DNA from: Candidatus Copromonas faecavium (nom. illeg.)
GTDB lineage: Bacteria > Bacillota > Clostridia > Lachnospirales > Lachnospiraceae
Assembly (NCBI GenBank): GCA_018712915.1
Contig: DVGC01000006.1
Location: forward strand, 1-64,000
DNA length: 64,000 bases
Direction of reading: 5' to 3'
Shown here: in pieces, positions 34,917 through 44,390 of the stretch
Layout: each line of letters begins with the position of its first letter
Numbering within the stretch: the first letter of the stretch is position 1
Notes under the pieces: generated by a model
Told to the model about the DNA's origin: nothing
The model's database searches: none
What the model saw: the letters and a program-made list of their open reading frames with translations, nothing else
Program-made: the position numbers and the translations under genes

Positions 34917-35945
34917 ATGAAAATTATAGTAACTGGCGGAGCAGGTTTTATCGGCGGAAATTTTATTCATCACATGGTTAATAAGTACCCGGAATATGAT
35001 ATTATCAATCTGGATCTGCTGACTTATGCCGGCAATCTGGAAACTTTAAAGCCGGTGGAGGATAAGCCCAATTATCATTTTGTCAGAGGCGACATTGCGG
35101 ACCGGAAGTTTGTGTTTGAGCTTTTTGAGAAGGAAAAGCCGGATATGGTGGTAAACTTTGCTGCTGAGAGCCACGTGGACCGTTCCGTGGTGGATCCGGA
35201 GAGCTTTGTGCGGACCAATGTCATGGGAACCACCACGCTTCTGGATGCATGCCGGGAGTACGGAATCAAACGGTTCCACCAGGTTTCTACGGATGAGGTT
35301 TACGGAGATCTGCCGCTGGATCGCCCGGATCTGTTCTTTACGGAGGAAACACCGCTTCATACGTCCAGCCCCTATTCATCCTCCAAAGCAAGTGCTGACC
35401 TGTTCGTTCTTGCCTACCACAGGACCTATAAGCTGCCGGTGACTATTTCCCGCTGCTCCAATAACTATGGCCCCTATCATTTCCCGGAGAAGCTGATTCC
35501 TTTGATGATCAGCCGTGCTCTGGCCGATGAAACGCTGCCCGTATACGGCACAGGTGAGAACGTACGCGACTGGCTCCATGTATCCGATCACTGTGAGGCC
35601 ATTGATCTGATTATTCATAACGGACGCGTGGGCGAGGTTTACAACGTGGGCGGTCATAATGAGAGAACCAATCTGGAAGTGGTAAAGACCATCTTAAAGG
35701 CTCTTAACAAGCCGGAGAGCCTGATTCGGTTTGTAACGGACCGTCCCGGTCATGACAGACGTTACGCCATCGATCCCACCAAGCTGGAGACGGAGCTTGG
35801 ATGGAAGCCGAAATACAACTTTGATACGGGAATCCAGCAGACCATTCAGTGGTATCTGGATAACGAAGACTGGTGGAAGCATATCTTAAGCGGTGAATAC
35901 AGCAATTATTTTGACAAGATGTACGGAGAGCGTCTGAACGGCTAA
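34917..35945 (+). CDS. rfbB: dTDP-glucose 4,6-dehydratase
   Basis: 342 residues. Extended SDR enzyme: NAD-binding GGAGFIGGNF at the N-terminus, STDEVYGDL with the catalytic Asp-Glu, and YSSSKASAD with the Tyr-x3-Lys pair near residue 160. It converts dTDP-glucose to dTDP-4-keto-6-deoxyglucose. AAAGGAG precedes the ATG after a 108-nt gap from rfbA. The product would next need the epimerase RfbC, for which no gene is seen between rfbB and rfbD. Confidence 0.97.
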   Translation: MKIIVTGGAGFIGGNFIHHMVNKYPEYDIINLDLLTYAGNLETLKPVEDKPNYHFVRGDIADRKFVFELFEKEKPDMVVNFAAESHVDRSVVDPESFVRTNVMGTTTLLDACREYGIKRFHQVSTDEVYGDLPLDRPDLFFTEETPLHTSSPYSSSKASADLFVLAYHRTYKLPVTISRCSNNYGPYHFPEKLIPLMISRALADETLPVYGTGENVRDWLHVSDHCEAIDLIIHNGRVGEVYNVGGHNERTNLEVVKTILKALNKPESLIRFVTDRPGHDRRYAIDPTKLETELGWKPKYNFDTGIQQTIQWYLDNEDWWKHILSGEYSNYFDKMYGERLNG

Positions 35946-35967
35946 TTTGAAAATCAGGAGGCAGAAC

Positions 35968-36819
35968 ATGCGGATTCTTGTGACGGGCGTCAAGGGCCAG
36001 CTGGGCCATGACGTGGTAAATGAGATGGAAAAGCGCGGCCTTGAGGCCGTTGGCGTGGATGTGGAGGAAATGGACATCACTGATAAAGCGGCCTGCGAAA
36101 AGGTGATTACGGAGGCCCATGTGGATGCGGTGATTCATTGCGCCGCCTATACGGCTGTGGATGCGGCCGAGGACAACGTGGAGGTCTGCCGGAGGGTCAA
36201 TGCAGACGGAACGAGAAACATTGCAGAGGTGTGCGGCCGCCTTGGCATCAAGATGATGTACATCAGCACCGACTATGTGTTCGACGGGCAGGGAACCCGC
36301 CCCTGGGAGCCGGATGATGAGCGCCATCCCCTGAATGTGTATGGCGAAACCAAGTATGAAGGCGAACTGGCGGTGGAAGAGCTGGTGGAGAAATTCTTTA
36401 CAGTCCGGATTGCCTGGGTATTCGGCGTAAATGGAAAGAACTTTGTAAAGACCATGCTCCGGATTGGAAAGGAAAAGGGAGCGGCCACCGTGGTGGACGA
36501 TCAGATTGGATCCCCCACCTATACGTACGATCTGGCCCGCCTCCTGGTGGATATGATTCAGACGGAGCGGTACGGCCGTTACCATGCCACCAACGAAGGC
36601 TTCTGCTCCTGGTATGAGTTTGCCTGTGAGATTTTTAAGGCAGCTGGAATGGACGAGGTGAAGGTAACGCCTGTTCCCACCAGCGGTTATCCGGCATCCC
36701 GGGCGAAACGGCCCATGAACAGCCGGATGAGCAAGGAAAAGCTGACGGAAAACGGATTTGAACGGCTTCCAGACTGGAAGGACGCGGTGGCCCGGTATTT
36801 GAAGGAAATTACCTGGTAG
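35968..36819 (+). CDS. rfbD: dTDP-4-dehydrorhamnose reductase
   Basis: 283 residues starting MRILVTGVKGQLGHDV after CAGGAGG; the track ORF begins 7 codons early. SDR fold with ISTDYVFDGQG and the YGETKYEGE active-site Tyr-x3-Lys near residue 128. It reduces dTDP-4-keto-L-rhamnose to dTDP-L-rhamnose. It follows rfbB by 22 nt. A hairpin lies before the next gene, glmM. Confidence 0.95.
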   Translation: MRILVTGVKGQLGHDVVNEMEKRGLEAVGVDVEEMDITDKAACEKVITEAHVDAVIHCAAYTAVDAAEDNVEVCRRVNADGTRNIAEVCGRLGIKMMYISTDYVFDGQGTRPWEPDDERHPLNVYGETKYEGELAVEELVEKFFTVRIAWVFGVNGKNFVKTMLRIGKEKGAATVVDDQIGSPTYTYDLARLLVDMIQTERYGRYHATNEGFCSWYEFACEIFKAAGMDEVKVTPVPTSGYPASRAKRPMNSRMSKEKLTENGFERLPDWKDAVARYLKEITW

Positions 36820-36865
36820 GCGGATATCGGAAGCGGGAAAGCGCATAAAATTAGGAAGAGAGTGT

Positions 36866-36900
36866 ATGGCTGCCGGAAGGAGTTTTCCTCTGGCAGCCAT
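36866..36900 (+). terminator. Hairpin between rfbD and glmM (weak terminator or attenuator)
   Basis: ATGGCTGCC/GGCAGCCAT stem with an inner GGA/TCC pairing. Only CTTT follows, so termination may be partial and glmM could be read from the rfb promoter. Confidence 0.5.
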
Positions 36901-36918
36901 CTTTGGGAAAGGACAGAG

Positions 36919-38271
36919 ATGGGAAAATATTTTGGAACAGACGGCTTCCGGGGGGAAGCCAATGTGGATCTGACCGTAGAGCATGCCTACCAGGTAGGCC
37001 GTTTCCTGGGCTGGTACTATGGACAGAAGAAAAAGGGAGAACGGTGCCGGATTGTCATCGGAAAGGATACCAGACGTTCCAGCTACATGTTTGAATATTC
37101 ACTGGTGGCCGGGCTTACGGCATCGGGAGCGGATGTGTTCCTTCTTCATGTGACCACAACGCCCAGCGTGTCCCATGTGATCCGGACGGAGGAGTTTGAC
37201 TGCGGAATCATGATTTCCGCCAGCCATAATCCGTTCTATGATAACGGGATTAAAATCATGAACGGCAACGGGGAAAAGCTGGAAGAAAGCGTGATTGCGG
37301 AGATTGAGGATTATCTGGACGGCAAAACGGGAGAGCTTCCGCTGGCTGTCAGAGAGAATATTGGCAGGACTCAGGATTTTGCGGCCGGAAGAAACCGGTA
37401 TATCGGGTATCTGATTTCCATTGCCACCCGGTCCTTTAAGGGAAAGAAGGTAGGGCTTGACTGTGCCAACGGCAGCGCCTCTGCTGTGGCCAAAAGCGTG
37501 TTTGATGCTCTGGGAGCGGAGACCCATGTGATCAACAATGAGCCCAACGGACTGAATATCAACTTTAACTGCGGTTCTACTCATATGGAGGGGCTTCAGA
37601 AATTTGTCCGGGAGAACCATCTGGATGTGGGATTTGCCTACGACGGAGATGCGGACCGGTGCCTGGCTGTGGATGAAAACGGCGAGGTGGTGGATGGTGA
37701 CCGGATCCTTTATATCTGCGGAAAGTATATGAAGGAGCAGGGAATCTTAAGAAACAACAAGATTGTCACTACGGTGATGTCCAATCTGGGTCTTTATCAG
37801 GCGCTGGACCGGGAAGGCATCGGTTACGATAAGACGGCGGTGGGCGATAAGTATGTCTATGAGAACATGGCCCATACCGGCAACTGTCTGGGCGGTGAAC
37901 AGTCCGGCCATATCATTTTCAGCAAGTATGCGACCACCGGTGACGGGATTCTGACCTCCCTTAAAATTATGGAGGTCATGCTGGAGAAAAAGGAATCCCT
38001 GTCCAAGCTGGCATCAGAAGTTACCATTCTTCCGCAGATATTAAAGAATGTGCGGGTGAAGGATAAAGCGGCAGCACAGGAGGATCCGGATGTGCAGCAG
38101 GCGGCGGCTCAGGTGGAGAAAGAGCTGGGAGACAAAGGACGTCTGCTTTTAAGACCCAGCGGAACGGAGCCTTTCATCCGGGTGATGGTGGAAGCGGAGA
38201 ATACGGAGCTCTGCAGCCAGTATATTGAGAAAATTGTCCGGGTGCTGGAAGAAAAAGGACACCTGGTATAA
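36919..38271 (+). CDS. glmM: Phosphoglucosamine mutase
   Basis: 450 residues from MGKYFGTDGFRGEAN after AAAGGACAGAG; the longer track ORF runs back through the hairpin. It interconverts glucosamine-6-phosphate and glucosamine-1-phosphate for UDP-GlcNAc synthesis, feeding MurA encoded near the end of this window. The phosphoserine loop ISASHNPFYDNGIK is near residue 100, the metal loop FAYDGDADRC near 240 and the C-terminal phosphate-binding RPSGTEPFIRVM near 415. Confidence 0.96.
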   Translation: MGKYFGTDGFRGEANVDLTVEHAYQVGRFLGWYYGQKKKGERCRIVIGKDTRRSSYMFEYSLVAGLTASGADVFLLHVTTTPSVSHVIRTEEFDCGIMISASHNPFYDNGIKIMNGNGEKLEESVIAEIEDYLDGKTGELPLAVRENIGRTQDFAAGRNRYIGYLISIATRSFKGKKVGLDCANGSASAVAKSVFDALGAETHVINNEPNGLNINFNCGSTHMEGLQKFVRENHLDVGFAYDGDADRCLAVDENGEVVDGDRILYICGKYMKEQGILRNNKIVTTVMSNLGLYQALDREGIGYDKTAVGDKYVYENMAHTGNCLGGEQSGHIIFSKYATTGDGILTSLKIMEVMLEKKESLSKLASEVTILPQILKNVRVKDKAAAQEDPDVQQAAAQVEKELGDKGRLLLRPSGTEPFIRVMVEAENTELCSQYIEKIVRVLEEKGHLV

Positions 38272-38359
38272 GAAGAGAGCTGATAGAAAAGGAGCAGCTG
38301 ACGGAAAAAGGCACTTAAAAGAAAAGGAACACTTAACAGAAGACGAACATTTAACAGAA

Positions 38360-38403
38360 AACGGAGCAGGGCCCTGGAAATTCCAGGGTTCTGCTCCGTT
38401 TTT
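38360..38403. terminator. Strong terminator between glmM and the convergent peptidase gene
   Basis: AACGGAGCAG-G-CCCTGG/CCAGGG-T-CTGCTCCGTT, 17 bp with one internal loop, A-run before and T5 after, so it can act in both directions. Upstream (38280-38358) are degenerate GAACAYTTAACAGAA repeats. Confidence 0.9.
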
Positions 38404-38461
38404 GCGGGAATTGATGCAAGTGCCGGTTTATGACTCCGGTGCTGATTGATACGGATGCACC

Positions 38462-41400
38462 CTACCGGCGGGATTGTTCGGTTCCATTCACACACCAGCG
38501 TCCCTGTTCATTGACTTCAAAGCCGTCGGGGGTGGTGGTTTGTACGGCCATGGCTCCCATGGGACCGCCTGGCTGCGGGAAGAAGTAATAGCAAAATTCC
38601 GTTCCCTCTTCGTCTGCAATCCATTGCCAGCCAGTCATCATGGTTCCCAGCTCTCCGTTGGATACAGGATTCAGATAGTACCAGCGTCCGTCGGCGTCGA
38701 GGAACCATCCGGTCAGCATTCTGCCTTCAGAGTCAAACCGGTACCATCCTGTACTTCCGGCACCATTGTTTCCGTAAGGATTATAAAGGAAAGCCCAGGC
38801 GTTTTGACAGGCCAGTCCATTGACGGAGCAGTACCAGTATCCGTCTTCTGACAGAGTCCAGCTGCCATAGGCAGCCGGTAAGGAACCGGAAGCTGATGCG
38901 GAGGAAGAAGAACTACTGTCGTGATGCTCATCTCCGTTTCCGGAGTCACTGGAATCCCGATCCCATACGGTAACAGTACAGGAGGCTTCTTTTCCTCCGG
39001 CCCGGACGCGGATCACCGTGGTGCCGGTGTGTACGCCTAAAATGGTACCGTTGGAGTCAACGGCTGCGATGGCCGGGGAATCAGAGGTAAATACCGGGGT
39101 AATATCCGCTCCGTCTTCCGCATCGATGGAAACTTTCAGAGTCTGTGTCGTTCCCTTGCGAAGACGCAGAGTTTCGGGTGATACGGTAATCTGGTTCACG
39201 GCATTTTTTTCCACAAGGACAACTTTACAGGATGCGGTTTTGGTCGGATCCTCGGCCAGGCTGACTTTTACGTTGATAATGCCGCTTTCCTTCGGCGTAA
39301 ACAGGAGAACCTCTTCTCCGTTTTCCGTAAGGCCCGTATGATCGGTCAGGGACTCAAAATCCGACAGTTCTACAGCAGAGAGGTCGCCGGAAAATTCCCA
39401 GCGGAGCTTTCCATCGCTGTCCTCAATGGGACCGTTGTCCCAGGAAAGGAGAGTGGGTGAAAAGACGGCGTCATCCAGAGTGTCTTCCTCGCCTTCGTCG
39501 AAGGAATAGAGTACGGTTCCGTCAAGAGAGACTGGAAGGGACGTATCCAGACGGATACCGGAGGAATAGTTGTAGTTATACAGGTTGCTTCCATTCAGGA
39601 GAATACTGGATTCTACAGCAGCGGTGGAGCCGAAGGCCCAGCATGTGTTGGTAAATGCCTGATCGGCAACGGGGGTAAGGGCTCCTTCCTTCCGCAAATC
39701 AAAGGATGAAGGAAGAGGAACTTCCACATCTGCCGGGAGACCGGTGCTGGCAATGGCAGAGGATTCCCTGCTCATAAGCAGATGACCGGAACCGTCAGAA
39801 GTGATGGCAAAGCTGCCGCTTTCCTCATTTTCTGTTACGGATTGCCTGCTGATGCCGCTTCCCAATATACCACCTGTGCTGTCAGCCGCTGCACTGTCTG
39901 AAAGGCCTGCGCGGTCAGCATCTGTGCCGGCTGCGCCGCCTTCGGTTCTGCTGTCCTGGAGTGCGTTAGAGGGAGTCTGTGCAAAGTAGACATCCGGGTC
40001 TGTTTCCAGTGCGGTAATCCGTTCGATTTCACCGGTTTTCAAAGTGGTATCCTGACACAGAGCCTTTAAGGTCGGATAAAAGTAATAGTCGTAGGTCAGA
40101 TTGGGCTCTTTATAGCCAACACCGGTATCAAACCATGTTCCGATTTCCGGATCGTACAAAAACCCAATTCCTTCCTTTGAAGGTATATTAGCAACAAAGG
40201 AGCTGTTCATCAGAAGCGGCATGGTCAGCAATTCGTCCCCATCGTTTTCCATTCGCAGAATGATTTCAAAAGGCTCTCCCGGGGAAAGGAAAACCGGTTC
40301 ATCGAGCCGTACCGTATAGGAGCCTGCGTATTGCTTGGAGCCGGAAGCATATACATTTTCCGCTGTCCAGCCTTTTCCGATATCTTCTCCCTGATTGACG
40401 CAGATTTGATACCGGACTCCATTGCTCAGAAGGTCAAAGGAAACAGCTTTCAGAATATCGGTACTTTCTTCATCAGCAGTGAAAACGATAGAAGACATCA
40501 GCATCTTCGCACTGGTTGTCCAGGTAAGCAAGGGCGTATAGGGGAGAATGGCTGCGGCATACATTTTATTGTAATTATCCTTCGTTTCAGCAGCCCCATA
40601 GGCCCAGGAGTGGTCATTGGAAACCAGGCGTTTGTCGCAGTAGGATACATAATAATATCCGCCGTCTCCGGAATTTTCGCCCCAGGAATTTTTTATGATC
40701 CAGGCGCCGTCCCGTTCGGGAAGAAAGGCATCTTCATGAAGAGCGTTGGAACCGGAGGCGATCTGGTCACCGTAATCGGTGTACCGGAAATTTTCTCTTG
40801 GATAGTTATCGTCCCAGCCAACGATCACGACTTCATGATTGACATTGGCATTATCCTGGTATTCAAACAGGTTAACAGCCATAAGGGCGTTGCTGCCGGA
40901 GGCCGTTTCTACTGACTCATAGATCCATCCGTTGAAATAATAGCACTCCGGATTCTCGCAGGAAAGCGAGCTCCAGTAAATTCCTGTGGTGACTGCACCG
41001 TAAGTCATAATCGCGTTTTTCAGATGATTCTCCCATCCGGGATTCTCTTCTTCGTCCCCATAAGAAAGTTCAGAATATCTGGGCGGGAGCGCGATGGCGT
41101 TCTGCACATGAACCAGAGGGTCGGCTTCGCCTTCATAGACGATGCCTTCTTCCTGAAGGTAACGGTCATATTCCTCCCATGATTCGCCGGTGTTTGGCCG
41201 GATATCATCCATGGAAAGAACATCCTCAGAAACAGGACCGAGCCATGAAGAGTAATAATGCTGCGGCATAGGATAAAGGCCTCCGCTGCTGACACCACTC
41301 CCGTCGTAGGAGGGGGTATCCAGTTTCTGCCACAGATATCCTCCCGTTTCCGGCTCATAAACTCTGCTGTAATACGGATTGGTGCCGTTCATCCGATATG

Positions 41401-41971
41401 GAGAATCGCTGCCCTGCAGGGCTGCAACCATATGAAGCTCAGAAAAGTTCACCTTTGCGACGGAAGAAGTAGCCAAATCCATTTTCTGAATGGACACTGA
41501 AAAAGACTCTTCCGGTTCATCGCCGTTCAGAGGAAAAATCCTGAGAAAATATGTACCGGGAAGACTGTTTTTGGCGGTGATTCTCTGACCGTTCCGGTTG
41601 CGGGAGATTTTTACCCTGCTGAAGGAACTGTCCAAAAGCTCCGCGCCGTAGCGGCAGGCATCGCTGTCAAATTCCACAGAAATCGACAGATCGGAAGAAC
41701 TGTCCAGGGTGAAAACGTAATACTGCTCGCTGCAGCCATCCGGAATCTGGTCTTCAAAACGGCTGGGAAAGCTGACAAAGGATACGTTTTCGCCGGAAAG
41801 AAAGGCAGAGGGAAAGCTGGCTTCTGCCGATACATCTGAATCACCGTGCACGGAAGGGACAGCGGCCTGAACGATAAATGGTGAAAGCAGGGTATGCTCC
41901 AATAACAGCATGGCAGTAAGCAAACCTGCGGCATACTGTTTTTGCTTTCTGGAAAAGAAAAAATGATGCAT
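38462..41971 (-). CDS. Secreted C1 peptidase with permuted catalytic order, Big_2 and wall-binding repeats
   Basis: 1169 residues with a signal peptide (1-37). Order: PPC-like domain about 60-165; a peptidase segment with the SELH motif (177-180), His379 (NHEVVIVGWDD) and Asn428 (IIKNSWGE); lectin-like region about 490-640; low-complexity linker 655-745; then the segment that normally opens the domain, SFDLR (756-760), oxyanion Gln771 and Cys777 (TNTCWAF); an Ig-like stretch, a Big_2 domain about 925-1002, a Ser-rich hinge and cell-wall-binding repeats from 1035. In the C1 lipoprotein at 13.8 kb the order is Gln-Cys-His-Asn. The Cys-bearing segment is thus C-terminal here. AAAAGGAGAG precedes the ATG. 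Confidence 0.85.
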   Translation of the reverse strand: MHHFFFSRKQKQYAAGLLTAMLLLEHTLLSPFIVQAAVPSVHGDSDVSAEASFPSAFLSGENVSFVSFPSRFEDQIPDGCSEQYYVFTLDSSSDLSISVEFDSDACRYGAELLDSSFSRVKISRNRNGQRITAKNSLPGTYFLRIFPLNGDEPEESFSVSIQKMDLATSSVAKVNFSELHMVAALQGSDSPYRMNGTNPYYSRVYEPETGGYLWQKLDTPSYDGSGVSSGGLYPMPQHYYSSWLGPVSEDVLSMDDIRPNTGESWEEYDRYLQEEGIVYEGEADPLVHVQNAIALPPRYSELSYGDEEENPGWENHLKNAIMTYGAVTTGIYWSSLSCENPECYYFNGWIYESVETASGSNALMAVNLFEYQDNANVNHEVVIVGWDDNYPRENFRYTDYGDQIASGSNALHEDAFLPERDGAWIIKNSWGENSGDGGYYYVSYCDKRLVSNDHSWAYGAAETKDNYNKMYAAAILPYTPLLTWTTSAKMLMSSIVFTADEESTDILKAVSFDLLSNGVRYQICVNQGEDIGKGWTAENVYASGSKQYAGSYTVRLDEPVFLSPGEPFEIILRMENDGDELLTMPLLMNSSFVANIPSKEGIGFLYDPEIGTWFDTGVGYKEPNLTYDYYFYPTLKALCQDTTLKTGEIERITALETDPDVYFAQTPSNALQDSRTEGGAAGTDADRAGLSDSAAADSTGGILGSGISRQSVTENEESGSFAITSDGSGHLLMSRESSAIASTGLPADVEVPLPSSFDLRKEGALTPVADQAFTNTCWAFGSTAAVESSILLNGSNLYNYNYSSGIRLDTSLPVSLDGTVLYSFDEGEEDTLDDAVFSPTLLSWDNGPIEDSDGKLRWEFSGDLSAVELSDFESLTDHTGLTENGEEVLLFTPKESGIINVKVSLAEDPTKTASCKVVLVEKNAVNQITVSPETLRLRKGTTQTLKVSIDAEDGADITPVFTSDSPAIAAVDSNGTILGVHTGTTVIRVRAGGKEASCTVTVWDRDSSDSGNGDEHHDSSSSSSASASGSLPAAYGSWTLSEDGYWYCSVNGLACQNAWAFLYNPYGNNGAGSTGWYRFDSEGRMLTGWFLDADGRWYYLNPVSNGELGTMMTGWQWIADEEGTEFCYYFFPQPGGPMGAMAVQTTTPDGFEVNEQGRWCVNGTEQSRR

Positions 41972-42005
41972 AATTCGCTCTCCTTTTTGTGAATTGCTTT
42001 TATTT

Positions 42006-42034
42006 TACCATAGAAGTATGGGAGATACCATAGA
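42006..42034. repeat. TACCATAGA pair, 20-bp spacing, upstream of the permuted peptidase
   Basis: Two TACCATAGA copies start at 42006 and 42026. On the leftward strand they lie just upstream of the peptidase ribosome site, where promoter or regulator contacts would be expected. Confidence 0.35.
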
Positions 42035-42078
42035 TTTGCCTAACATTTTCTGGATATGGACGCCTATGGAAGAAAAGG

Positions 42079-42120
42079 CAGGTTCATCTGTCAGTTCAGC
42101 CGACAGACAAAGAGAACCTG
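42079..42120. other. Two-step hairpin between divergent genes
   Basis: CAGGTTC/GAACCTG outer stem and CTGTC/GACAG inner stem. There is no U tail on either side, so a terminator is unlikely; possibly an insulator or part of a regulatory RNA. Confidence 0.4.
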
Positions 42121-42176
42121 GAACCGGTCCCAGGCAATATTATAGATGACATAATGAAAGGTTATGGCTTCTTCCC

Positions 42177-42205
42177 TTGCGATTCTAGATGAAGGATGTT
42201 ATAAT
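42177..42205 (+). promoter_or_regulatory. Promoter of leuA
   Basis: TTGCGA-N17-TATAAT, giving a leader of about 335 nt before leuA. Confidence 0.65.
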
Positions 42206-42211
42206 TAAATT

Positions 42212-42548
42212 CATCATTTTTGTAAAGGACTGATGGATATGGGGTTAGACCTAAAAGAGTGACATTATTCCTGGTAGAGCGATATACCGTGATTGACCGA
42301 CTCCGTGGCCTGCGACTATGAAGCTTGGAAAAATCTGAAAAATCTTGAGAATTGATGCAGGAATATGACGGATGCCTTAAAAATGCAGAGCGGTCACTAG
42401 AAATGTGAACTGTTATGAGTGACGAAGCCGGAAGGACACCAAAGCTCCAAAAGGAGCTGCGGATTTGCATTTCCTTAAAGACCAAGGGCGGTTCTGCCGG
42501 GACAGAAGGCTGCATGAGAGGCAGATAAAAGAAAGCGGAGGAAAAATC
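42212..42548 (+). promoter_or_regulatory. Long leuA leader, possible leucine attenuation
   Basis: No T-box core sequence is visible. A short GTG frame at 42289-42321 encodes nine residues after the start, with three different leucine codons (CTC, CTG, CTA) just before its stop. An AGCTCC/GGAGCT hairpin lies 120 nt later, and other pairings are possible. Suggestive of control by translation of a leader peptide, but the ribosome site of the short frame is weak. Confidence 0.35.
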
Positions 42549-44222
42549 ATGATGAATTATAAGAGATATCAGAGAGTGCCGGTGGTTCACTATCCGGAGA
42601 GAGAATGGCCGAATAAAGAAATTGAAAAGGCGCCCATTTGGTGCAGCGTGGATCTGCGTGACGGCAACCAGGCGCTGGTGGAGCCCATGGTGGTGGAAGA
42701 GAAGGTAGAAATGTTTAATCTTCTTGTAAAAATGGGCTTTAAGGAAATTGAAATCGGATTTCCGGCGGCGTCTCAGATTGAGTTTGATTTTTTGCGGCAG
42801 CTGGTGGAGCGGAAGCTGATTCCGGATGACGTCACGGTGCAGGTTCTGACCCAATGCCGGGAGCATCTGGTAAAACGGACCTTTGAATCCATTCAGGGAA
42901 TCAAACGGGCCGTAGTTCATATCTATAATTCGACCTCCACGCTCCAGCGGGATGTGGTGTTCCATATGGACCGGGAGGAAATCAAGCAGATTGCCCTGGA
43001 CGGCGTGGCCATGGTGAAAGAGGGCATGAAGCATTATGACGGAGAGGTGATTCTGGAATATTCTCCGGAAAGTTTTACGGGAACAGAGCTGGATTTTGCC
43101 CTTGATATCTGCAACGCGGTTCAGGAAGCATGGGGACCCACGCCGGAGAAAAAGATGATCATCAATCTTCCGTCCACCGTGGAGATGACCACACCCAATG
43201 TATATGCAGATCAGATTGAATGGATGAACAAGCACCTGGAGAACCGGGAGAGCATTATTTTAAGTGTCCATCCGCATAATGATCGTGGAACAGGCGTTGC
43301 GGCCACGGAGCTGGCACTTCTGGCAGGCGCGGACCGGGTGGAAGGCACGCTGTTTGGAAACGGAGAGCGGACCGGAAATGTGGACGTACTGACCCTGGCC
43401 TACAATATGTTCTCCCAGGGAATTGATCCTAACCTGGAAATCGGCGACATTAAGGAAATTGCGGAAATTTATGAGCGCTGCACCAAGATGCACATTGACC
43501 CGCGGCATCCCTATGCAGGAAAGCTGGTATTTACGGCATTTTCCGGCTCTCACCAGGATGCCATCAACAAGGGAATGCAGGCGCTTATGGAGCGGCAGAG
43601 CAAGATCTGGCAGGTTCCTTATCTGCCCATTGATCCTTCCGACATCGGACGGGAATATGAGCCGGTGGTCCGGATCAACAGCCAGTCTGGAAAGGGCGGC
43701 GTTGCTTTTGTGATGGATACTTATTTCGGTTTCAAGCTTCCGAGAGGAATGCACAAGGAATTTGCCGACCTGATCCAGAGAATTGCAGAGCGCCAGGGCG
43801 AGGTGGCTCCGGAGCAGATCATGGAGGAGTTCCGGAAGCATTACCTGGAAAAGAAAGAGCCATACCATTTCCGCAAGTGCAAGATTACGGATTTCGAGTC
43901 CGGAGACGAATTTACGACCGTGGCTGTGGTGACGTATACCAACCATGGCGAAACAAAGCAGTTTGAGGGAGTCGGAAACGGTCCTATCGATGCCGTGCAG
44001 AGAGGATTGGAAGAAGAACTTGGCATTACCATCAAGGTTCTGGATTACAGTGAGCATGCGCTGGCATCCGGTTCCGGAGCTCAGGCGGCATCCTATATTC
44101 ATATGATGGATCAGAATTCCGGCCGTGTTACCTATGGTGTGGGCATCAGCTCCAACATCACAAGGGCATCGCTGCGCGGTATTTTCAGTGCGGTGAACCG
44201 TCTGTTTGGGGATGCGGAATAG
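42549..44222 (+). CDS. leuA: 2-isopropylmalate synthase
   Basis: 557 residues from the first of two adjacent ATG codons after GGAGG; the track ORF extends into the leader. It condenses acetyl-CoA with 2-ketoisovalerate, the committed step to leucine. The DRE-TIM barrel signature is WCSVDLRDGNQAL near residue 33, with the metal His pair in SVHPHNDRGTG near 240. A LeuA regulatory (leucine-binding) domain occupies about 430-550. It belongs to the long actinobacterial/fungal-type class. No other leu genes are adjacent. Confidence 0.95.
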   Translation: MMNYKRYQRVPVVHYPEREWPNKEIEKAPIWCSVDLRDGNQALVEPMVVEEKVEMFNLLVKMGFKEIEIGFPAASQIEFDFLRQLVERKLIPDDVTVQVLTQCREHLVKRTFESIQGIKRAVVHIYNSTSTLQRDVVFHMDREEIKQIALDGVAMVKEGMKHYDGEVILEYSPESFTGTELDFALDICNAVQEAWGPTPEKKMIINLPSTVEMTTPNVYADQIEWMNKHLENRESIILSVHPHNDRGTGVAATELALLAGADRVEGTLFGNGERTGNVDVLTLAYNMFSQGIDPNLEIGDIKEIAEIYERCTKMHIDPRHPYAGKLVFTAFSGSHQDAINKGMQALMERQSKIWQVPYLPIDPSDIGREYEPVVRINSQSGKGGVAFVMDTYFGFKLPRGMHKEFADLIQRIAERQGEVAPEQIMEEFRKHYLEKKEPYHFRKCKITDFESGDEFTTVAVVTYTNHGETKQFEGVGNGPIDAVQRGLEEELGITIKVLDYSEHALASGSGAQAASYIHMMDQNSGRVTYGVGISSNITRASLRGIFSAVNRLFGDAE

Positions 44223-44347
44223 TCAGGAGTGCAGAGAAAGGAGCAGACGGAACATCTGGTTCCGGCTGCAGGATTCTGGATTCGTCGGGACTGATTCCCT
44301 GGTTCATTGAGGCGGCTTTTTGGGTTTAAAACTGAAGAAGAATGCCG

Positions 44348-44390
44348 TGAGGCGGTGCTGGCAAAAACGTGCCGGCGCTGCCTCATTTTT
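44348..44390 (+). terminator. Terminator after leuA
   Basis: 16-bp stem TGAGGCGGTGCTGGCA/TGCCGGCGCTGCCTCA including G-T pairs, T5 tail. Confidence 0.9.

Noticed and set aside
42212-42548. T-box riboswitch for leuA
   Set aside because: The conserved T-box core and the usual stem I landmarks are not found by eye.
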